From the NCBI GenBank assembly GCA_938003765.1, contig CALKYE010000271.1:1-28859 (forward strand): 28,859 nt of DNA, read 5' to 3'. The DNA is from an uncultured Planctomycetia bacterium. Its GTDB lineage: Bacteria > Planctomycetota > UBA1135 > GCA-002686595. Shown piece after piece: positions 23,024 through 28,859 of this stretch (position 1 is the stretch's first letter; each line of letters starts with the position of its first letter). The translations under genes and the position numbers were made by a program. The notes beneath the pieces are model-generated. The model worked only from the letters and a program-made list of their open reading frames with translations. It made no database searches and had not been told where the DNA came from.

Positions 23024-26000
23024 ATGCTCACGTTGCGAGTCAAGCCGCTCTGGTTGTCCCTCGGAATCGTCTCGCTGCTCGCGCACGCCAACGCGCAGCA
23101 GTGCGCGCAGAACGAGCCGGCGTCGGGCTCCGAGCCGCCCGAGCTCATCGGCGGTCAGTGCGAGATCGGCCAAGTCACCGATCCGCTGACCGCGCCGCAG
23201 ATCATCTCGATGTGGCCGCAGACCACGGCCGACGTGTCGGGCGACCCGCTGCGCGTGGGGATTCCGTTCTACGTCGAAGCGCGCGATCAGGACCGCTACA
23301 TCCAGCGCTGCGACTGGGGCGACCGGCGCGAGGCCGAGCTCGCGAGCAACGACGTGATCGACTACGAGTACACCGTCGATCAGGGCGACCTCCCGGCGCC
23401 TGGCAGCTTCGTCGGCGCGGGCCGCAGCGAGCTGATCTGGAACTATCCGGCCGCCGTGTACCTGCCGCCGCAGGGGCTGGACGACGGCGACTACGAGTTC
23501 AGGATCCGTTGCCGGCTGCGACAGGCGAGCGGTCCGTGCGAGCACACCGACGCCGGCGGCGACTTGCTGATCGAATGGCAAGTCACGTTGACCGTCGAGA
23601 ACTGCGAGGGCTCGCTCGAACTGATGCTCGTGCCGCCCACGCCGCCCCCGCCGCCGGGGCCGCTGACCCTCGAGCAGGGACTGTGCTGCGTAGCGGCGCC
23701 GCAGTGGTGGATCGGCGAGAACATCCAGCCGACGGGCAACAACGTGCTCCCGCGTCTGGTTGAAGTCGACCAGTACGTCGTCCTGGCCGCGGAGCACCTC
23801 GACACGGACCTCCTGGTGCGCTCCTGCGACGACAACCAGGCCGCCACTTGCCCCGATCCCACCGGTGTCCGGCAGGACTTCCTCGATTGCCAGGACGCGT
23901 GCCGCTACATGTGGACGGCGCGCAACTTGTCGTCGGGGAGCAACGGCGTGTTCGCCAGCACCGCGCACGAATTCGCAGTCATCTGGCGACCCACGGAGCC
24001 GGGGATCTACGAGATCTGCCTCACGGTCGACAACTGGCCTGGCCAAGCGCAGGACCAGCCGCGTGTTTCCTACCCCTTCCCCCACTTGATCCTGGTTCCC
24101 GACCGGATCGCGCTGATCGAGTCCAAGCCCGCCTTCGAGGATTGGCGCACGCTCGCGTTCTGCGACCAGATCGCGCTGTGGGTCAACGACGACGACGACA
24201 ACCGCGATGGCCTGGCAGACAACGCGCAGGTGCTCGCCACGGCGAACGAGAACGACCTGCACGCCCTGCGCCTGAGCAACCTCACGGGGCTGCCCAGCGA
24301 GTTGCTCGAGGTCCGCTTCCGAGTCGACGGCGAGAGCGACTCGCTGAACCTGTTCATCTCACCCGACCGCGCGGCGGAGTACCCCACGAGCTCTCCGCCC
24401 TGGGTCCCGTTCTTCAACGGGCTCACGCTCTACCTCGAAGGCGCCAAGTCCCACGCGCAGCTCAACGACGCGCAGCTCCTGGTCGACGTGCGCGTGCCCG
24501 GGACCAGCGAGGATCAAGCCGCGCTGATTCGCCTGGACGTGACCGTCTTCGGCGTGCACTACATTCGGCACTACTCCGATTTCGCGCCTGATGGCAAGGC
24601 GGTGGTGACGCCGTGGTCGCTGCTGCATCCGTTGGAGCGGCCCGCTGGCTTCGAAGTCGAGCAATGGGCCGACAACGCGTTCTTCTACGACCCGGGCGCG
24701 GATCCGCAGATCGACACGCCCACGGGCGCCAACTACACCTGGAGCAACTGTCGTAGACATCTCGTCGCGTCGGAGGTGGTCGTGACGCCGACCAAGGCAG
24801 GCGTCGCGGTCTACGTCGCTGCCATGGACGTAGACGACAACTCCTACAGGCTGTGGGGCAGCGCTCCGCACCAGCGGAAGTTCCTGGACCGCTTCGACTG
24901 GAGCGCGAACGACGCCAGAGCTCGCTTCGACAACAACGACAAGACCAGCGTCGTAGTGAATGGGCAGGGAACCTCCAGCGGCGGCGTTCAACCGTTCAAC
25001 ACATGGCCGCAGGCCCCGCAGACGCACCTCGCCCTGCAGACCATCGTGGTGCACGGCGAAGCCGTGGCGGGCTTCGAATTCGTGTCCACGCTCGCCCCGG
25101 GGGACAACTTCCGCATCGTCGCCTCGCTGGCGCCGGACATGTTGCCCTCGACGAGTTCGTCGAGCGGCGCGCTGCTCGCGAAGATCCCCCAGGACTACGG
25201 CAGTGCGAATCAGTTCTCGGTAGAAGCCGAGCGCGAAGCCGACATCATCTTCCGGCGCGTGCTCGGCGACGCTGAGCAGTCCGATGCCTTGAGCGTCCCG
25301 CGAGCGCCGGCCGATCCCGTCGCCGGCGATCAAGGCCACCACACGCTCAGCGGACCGCTACTGACCGTGCGCCGGCGCATCCACCTCGAGATCCTGGAGC
25401 AGACCGGCACTCCACCTCAGACATGGAATTTCGAGTGCGACCCGGCGCTGGAGAACGCAAGCGCGCCGATGACGCGCTACGTGTACCGCATCGAAGGTGT
25501 CGGCGCGGGGGGGCCGCCTTACCCGCACCGCGAGTACGAACTTGACGGCAAGAACCGCCACTCCTCGCAGCCTCAAGTCAGTCTGCGCCGACGCAACCAA
25601 GTGGAAGTCTTCGATACTCTAGGAACCACGAGACCGTTTCCGTTCCTCGGCATGCTCGATTGCGACCATGACTTCACGGGCAATTACGGAGGACCGCGAT
25701 ACCTTGCAGGCGGAACAGTGCCGATCGGATTTCCCGGACAAATCGAGGGTCCGTTCAGCACGGGTGTACTCGCGCTACAAGCTGGCGATCCTTGGCTAGC
25801 AGGCATCGCACTCAACGGCGAGTTTCACGCCTACGCCGTCCACCACCGGAACGTCCCGTTCGAGATCTTGTTCAACAATACGTGGATTAGCTCGCCGGAA
25901 TGGTCTTTTACGGAGATGCGTCCCAACGCGTGGGGAACCGAGCTGTTGTTTCCCGCGCCAATTTCGACTCCGGTTCCCCTCGGCGCGACGCTGCGAGTCG

Positions 26001-27022
26001 GCGTTGGTGGTAGCGCCCCAGGAATTCCCGGAATAGCAAATGTAATCGGAACCCTGTCGACAGGCTTGGCGGTTGGCCCGGACACGGACGGGCTTCCTTT
26101 CCGGTTCCCGGTCTTGGTCTACGACGACACTAGCTGGGAACGGGGCAACCTTCCCGCTTTTCGCAATCCTTTCGACATACAAGCCGAACGCTCCGACTTG
26201 CCGGGCCAACACAGCATCACGAACTCGATGCTACGAGATACGTGCATCGCCTTACGCCCACTCTCCGTGCCCTATCGCAGATCGGACTGGGGCTTTCACA
26301 AGCATGTGCCCGTTGCCAAAATGGAGGGCGATGTGTTCAAATCCAGAGGTATCTTCCAATCTCTGCTGAAGGACTCCAGGCTGCTCGAGGAGTTCAAGAT
26401 CTCACAAGAGCGATGCTGGATAAACACAGTCTTGATGGTGTCTGATGGTCACGCAGGCTCCACTTATGAGCCACACGCTCACTACACAAACAACGACCCA
26501 AAAGACGAAACATGCGTGCACGAACCAGGCGCTGTGAGTTTTGTGGTCAGGGCACAGTGTGACGTGCAGAAGCCTGCGCACCTGCTCGCCGGCGCCGGAG
26601 AAAAAAACATTGGCTTAATATCGATCTTCGATTGGGTGGTTTACGACGCGCTCGTTTCGCAAGTTGGCAAGGTGACTGCGCTCCAACCGGTCAATGCACA
26701 CGGCTACGCTGGGATGAACAACATGGAGTACGTTCTCTCCAAGATTGCGGTGCATGAGGTGCTGCATCAAATTTTGCCGTGGCCGCTTGCTACAAGCGAT
26801 GACGAAGGATGGTCTCTGTACGGTCTGTATCTGAATGACCCGGAAGATGACCACGAGCTTCCCGGCTTGCTTACGCCAACACTTCAGTTAGATCCCGTCG
26901 TGGGCGGCCCACTGGAGGGGGCCGAGGACTTGGGTGGCGGCGTAGTCCCACCGCAAGTGTCGCCCTACGTCGTGCGCTACGCCAAAGAGAGTCTGCTGGC
27001 CGTGTTCAAGGAGCGCCGTTGA
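23024..27022 (+). CDS. Giant secreted protein of unknown function with C-terminal HExxH motif
   Basis: From ATG 23024 the protein has 1332 residues. A Sec signal peptide (about 1-25, cleavage near ANA-Q) leads into a Cys-containing N-terminal region, a Pro-rich linker (PPTPPPPPGP, about 206-215), and several beta-rich segments. NDDDDNRDGLADN (388-400) resembles a calcium-binding type 3 loop. Near the C-terminus VHEVLHQ gives His1244-Glu1245-x2-His1248, the zinc motif of many metalloproteases, followed by an acidic SDDEG that could supply a third ligand. Function is otherwise unknown. GC content and codon choice change sharply from about 25600 to 26900: ATA, TTA and AGA codons appear that are rare elsewhere. 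A second secreted protein gene follows 3 nt after the stop. Confidence 0.82.
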   Translation: MLTLRVKPLWLSLGIVSLLAHANAQQCAQNEPASGSEPPELIGGQCEIGQVTDPLTAPQIISMWPQTTADVSGDPLRVGIPFYVEARDQDRYIQRCDWGDRREAELASNDVIDYEYTVDQGDLPAPGSFVGAGRSELIWNYPAAVYLPPQGLDDGDYEFRIRCRLRQASGPCEHTDAGGDLLIEWQVTLTVENCEGSLELMLVPPTPPPPPGPLTLEQGLCCVAAPQWWIGENIQPTGNNVLPRLVEVDQYVVLAAEHLDTDLLVRSCDDNQAATCPDPTGVRQDFLDCQDACRYMWTARNLSSGSNGVFASTAHEFAVIWRPTEPGIYEICLTVDNWPGQAQDQPRVSYPFPHLILVPDRIALIESKPAFEDWRTLAFCDQIALWVNDDDDNRDGLADNAQVLATANENDLHALRLSNLTGLPSELLEVRFRVDGESDSLNLFISPDRAAEYPTSSPPWVPFFNGLTLYLEGAKSHAQLNDAQLLVDVRVPGTSEDQAALIRLDVTVFGVHYIRHYSDFAPDGKAVVTPWSLLHPLERPAGFEVEQWADNAFFYDPGADPQIDTPTGANYTWSNCRRHLVASEVVVTPTKAGVAVYVAAMDVDDNSYRLWGSAPHQRKFLDRFDWSANDARARFDNNDKTSVVVNGQGTSSGGVQPFNTWPQAPQTHLALQTIVVHGEAVAGFEFVSTLAPGDNFRIVASLAPDMLPSTSSSSGALLAKIPQDYGSANQFSVEAEREADIIFRRVLGDAEQSDALSVPRAPADPVAGDQGHHTLSGPLLTVRRRIHLEILEQTGTPPQTWNFECDPALENASAPMTRYVYRIEGVGAGGPPYPHREYELDGKNRHSSQPQVSLRRRNQVEVFDTLGTTRPFPFLGMLDCDHDFTGNYGGPRYLAGGTVPIGFPGQIEGPFSTGVLALQAGDPWLAGIALNGEFHAYAVHHRNVPFEILFNNTWISSPEWSFTEMRPNAWGTELLFPAPISTPVPLGATLRVGVGGSAPGIPGIANVIGTLSTGLAVGPDTDGLPFRFPVLVYDDTSWERGNLPAFRNPFDIQAERSDLPGQHSITNSMLRDTCIALRPLSVPYRRSDWGFHKHVPVAKMEGDVFKSRGIFQSLLKDSRLLEEFKISQERCWINTVLMVSDGHAGSTYEPHAHYTNNDPKDETCVHEPGAVSFVVRAQCDVQKPAHLLAGAGEKNIGLISIFDWVVYDALVSQVGKVTALQPVNAHGYAGMNNMEYVLSKIAVHEVLHQILPWPLATSDDEGWSLYGLYLNDPEDDHELPGLLTPTLQLDPVVGGPLEGAEDLGGGVVPPQVSPYVVRYAKESLLAVFKERR

Positions 27023-27025
27023 GCC

Positions 27026-28060
27026 ATGGTCCACTTCTTTCAGTCACTCTGCGTCCTGCCGTTGCTCGTCTCACTCGTGACGCCGCAGTCCGCCACGGAC
27101 ACACAACAGCAAGCTCGCGCCGAGAAGAGCGTCACGCTAGAGCTCGGCGACGCGCAGGCTGAGGTCCCCCAGTGGTCTCCGGTGTTCCTGCGCTGGACCG
27201 TCGCCAACCGCGGCGACGCGTTGACGCAGTTCACGCCGCCTGTGGGCCTGTTCGTGGAGCAATGGTCCGACGGCGCCTGGATCGATCCCTACAAGCGACC
27301 GCGCATGGAGTCACCCCGCGCCTCGGCCGCACGGATGCCGCGCGAGCTCCAGGCCGGAGGGCGCATCAAGGGCGAGCTCGAATTCGTCGACATTGCGATC
27401 GTATCTACGCCCGGGCGCTATCGAGTGCAGGCCCGCATGCACGCCGGCGAGCTTGACACACCGCAGCGCCAGCTACGTTCACACTTGAGCGGGGCCACCG
27501 GGCGCCAGCTCGTGGCGAGCAACTGGCTCGAGTTCGACATCACGCCGCACGCCGGCAACGCTGCGTTGGCCGCCGAACTCGAGTCGTACTCGCCGTCTCG
27601 TATCGGAGACCTGCGCGCGGTGCTCTACGCCGGCGGCTACGACACAAGTGTCCTCGGCGCGGTGCGCCCGCCCTTCTTCGATCGTTCGTCGTCGACGCAC
27701 GAGAGCGCGTGGCTGATGCTCGCGCGCGACTGCTCGGAAGGCTTGGCGCTCAAGTCGCGTATGTGGCTGGCGCAGGACGAAACAGCGCGCGGCGCGTACT
27801 TCGACTCGGTCCACCAACCGCACGCCGCGGCGGAGCGCTACGCCGCGGCCCTGACGCTGGCGCGGGAAGCTCGCGTCGATTCGCCTGGGCCGGCGCAAGT
27901 GATGTTCACGCCCGCAGCGCTCGCGCTCGAGATCCACAGTCTGCGCGCGCTCGGCCAGTCGACTGCGGCCGAGCATGCCCTCGCGCTCGCTCGCAGCGAC
28001 TGGCCCGAATACTTCGCGGCCCGTCCCCAGATCGCTCAGCGCCTCGAAGGACGTCGCTGA
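27026..28060 (+). CDS. Secreted protein of unknown function, operon partner of the giant protein
   Basis: The 344-residue protein has a hydrophobic N-terminus (about 4-20) typical of a signal peptide, then a Gln-rich stretch. A beta-rich part (about 34-165) has VFLRWTVANRGDA and GRYRVQARMH, reminiscent of Ig-like or CARDB-like extracellular modules. The C-terminal half is helical and Ala/Arg-rich, with ERYAAALTLAREAR resembling TPR-like helices. I do not recognise a family. The ATG is 3 nt after the stop of the giant protein gene, with AAGGAG about 11 nt upstream, so both are translated from one message and probably act together. It converges on the right-edge gene. GC content returns to the window's usual high level. 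Confidence 0.72.
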   Translation: MVHFFQSLCVLPLLVSLVTPQSATDTQQQARAEKSVTLELGDAQAEVPQWSPVFLRWTVANRGDALTQFTPPVGLFVEQWSDGAWIDPYKRPRMESPRASAARMPRELQAGGRIKGELEFVDIAIVSTPGRYRVQARMHAGELDTPQRQLRSHLSGATGRQLVASNWLEFDITPHAGNAALAAELESYSPSRIGDLRAVLYAGGYDTSVLGAVRPPFFDRSSSTHESAWLMLARDCSEGLALKSRMWLAQDETARGAYFDSVHQPHAAAERYAAALTLAREARVDSPGPAQVMFTPAALALEIHSLRALGQSTAAEHALALARSDWPEYFAARPQIAQRLEGRR

Positions 28061-28084
28061 TCGACCGCGCGGCGGCGCGCACGC

Positions 28085-28859
28085 TCAGGGCAGCACGACG
28101 TATCGCAGCGCGCTCGACAAGTTCGTCCCGAACGCGGAGGCGCCGTCGCGGCTCCAGCACTGCAGGTAGATCGCGGTCCCCGGCACGCCCAGTTCGGGCG
28201 CCGGGGCGCCGCCGAGTTGGCCGCGCGCGAAGGCGTTCCAGTCGATCGAGAGCTCGCCTTGGCAAGGAGCGGGACCGCTGCTGCCTGCGATGATCAGCGG
28301 TGAGCGCGAGACCGGCGAGGCGACGCACTTGAGTCCGCCCAGGAACGGCGTGCTGCTCGCGCCGGTCGCGCCGTAGAAGTACAGGCCCGCCGCAGCGGAG
28401 ATCACGTCCCCGAAGCGGATCGTGAAGGGCTGCGTCGAACTCACGCTCGCGCGGCCGGAGCAACTGAGCACGGGCACGCAGCCAGCGGAGTTCACCTGCC
28501 CCTGGCAGTACTCGCGCGGGGCCTCGCTGAAGTCGAACCTGCCCGCCATCGAGACGGGATCGAAGAAGAAGCCGGCGCCGGGCACGTCCTCGGAGCGGCC
28601 GCCGACGGCGATGGTCTCGCCGGGCCCGCGCGCAAAGCACACCAGTTGCTTCTCGGCGCCGTTCTCGTCGAAGGTGGCGCCAGACTCGACGCGCAGACTG
28701 CCGTCGAAGTCGAGTTGGAACGCTCCGACCTGAATCGGCGCTCCGACCTCCAGGAAGTCAGCGAGCGCCCACATCTGTCCCGGCGCTCCGGCCAAAAGGT
28801 GCTGGGCCTGCGACCAGACGAGGTTGGGATCGCTGTTCCACAAGAGCAGCGCCGGAACG
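28085..28859 (-). CDS. C-terminal part of a secreted protein (5' end outside the window)
   Basis: The frame is open through the right edge; a TTG at 28843 is probably internal. The visible about 258 residues include a beta-rich segment (LDFDGSLRVESGATF, LVCFARG) and then a Cys-containing C-terminal domain: YCQGQVNSAGCVPVLSC, GLYFYGATGASSTPFLGG, then a short gap to KCVASPV, SPLIIAGSSG, and an aromatic ending AIYLQCWSRDG. From memory this layout is a recurring C-terminal domain of large secreted proteins in marine Planctomycetota. It may be a surface-anchoring or sorting domain, but its role is unknown to me. Codon use is typical of the window. Confidence 0.8.
   Translation of the reverse strand, partial: VPALLLWNSDPNLVWSQAQHLLAGAPGQMWALADFLEVGAPIQVGAFQLDFDGSLRVESGATFDENGAEKQLVCFARGPGETIAVGGRSEDVPGAGFFFDPVSMAGRFDFSEAPREYCQGQVNSAGCVPVLSCSGRASVSSTQPFTIRFGDVISAAAGLYFYGATGASSTPFLGGLKCVASPVSRSPLIIAGSSGPAPCQGELSIDWNAFARGQLGGAPAPELGVPGTAIYLQCWSRDGASAFGTNLSSALRYVVLP

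Noticed and set aside
19750..23148. 1132-codon open frame antisense to clpC
   Set aside because: It lies opposite a fully conserved ClpC, is His/Val/Leu-rich with no domain, and reflects the high-GC third-codon bias.
22772..24262. 496-codon minus-strand frame across the clpC terminator and the giant-protein start
   Set aside because: It crosses a strong terminator and overlaps a signal-peptide gene with a good ribosome-binding site; its translation has no domain.
24653..27300. Similar VEQW-type segments in the giant protein and its downstream partner
   Set aside because: The match is only a few residues and could be chance; not enough to claim a shared domain.

Overview
The window is about 28.9 kb of very GC-rich, densely packed bacterial chromosome. 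Lipoprotein and Sec signal peptides, a PbgA/YejM-type sulfatase next to an LpxL-type acyltransferase, a TPR + CRTAC1/ASPIC lipoprotein pair, a PEGA-domain lipoprotein, a McsA-like protein with an Asp zinc ligand, and large secreted proteins (one ending in a C-terminal domain I associate with marine planctomycetes) together suggest a Gram-negative member of the Planctomycetota. That placement is inference; no rRNA or species marker is present.

Layout. 2-1048: SGNH-hydrolase-like lipoprotein, possibly cut by the window edge. 1107-6615: a sensory/stress block. A minus-strand histidine kinase and NarL-type response regulator lie opposite two plus-strand universal stress proteins (three and two Usp domains), followed by a minus-strand CBS-pair protein. 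The first PAS domain of the kinase keeps the heme-ligand pattern of FixL, so the block looks like an oxygen/redox sensor beside the kind of effectors found in hypoxia regulons (compare the mycobacterial DosR regulon). 6756-9511: a TPR protein translationally coupled to a CRTAC1/FG-GAP lipoprotein.

9519-16055: a minus-strand envelope operon, in transcription order a PbgA/YejM-like sulfatase, an LpxL-like acyltransferase, an exported cyanophycinase-like S51 peptidase, a membrane-anchored SGNH hydrolase and a GT-C-type membrane glycosyltransferase. 16111-19093: a sigma70-type promoter, tRNA-Ser(GCU), and then three genes joined by small gaps or 4-bp overlaps: PEGA lipoprotein, MurD-like ligase, and a protein made only of Clp N-terminal repeats. 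19194-22799: McsA-like protein, ClpC and a strong intrinsic terminator. No ctsR or mcsB is seen.

23024-28060: two secreted proteins of unknown function. The first has 1332 residues, a C-terminal HExxH motif, and a marked fall in GC in its last third. 28085 to the right edge: the C-terminal part of another secreted protein on the minus strand.

Most notable points are the FixL-like heme PAS kinase next to Usp/CBS genes, the Clp-N-only protein upstream of McsA/ClpC, a PbgA-like sulfatase that keeps metal-site residues, and the compositional break inside the giant secreted protein.
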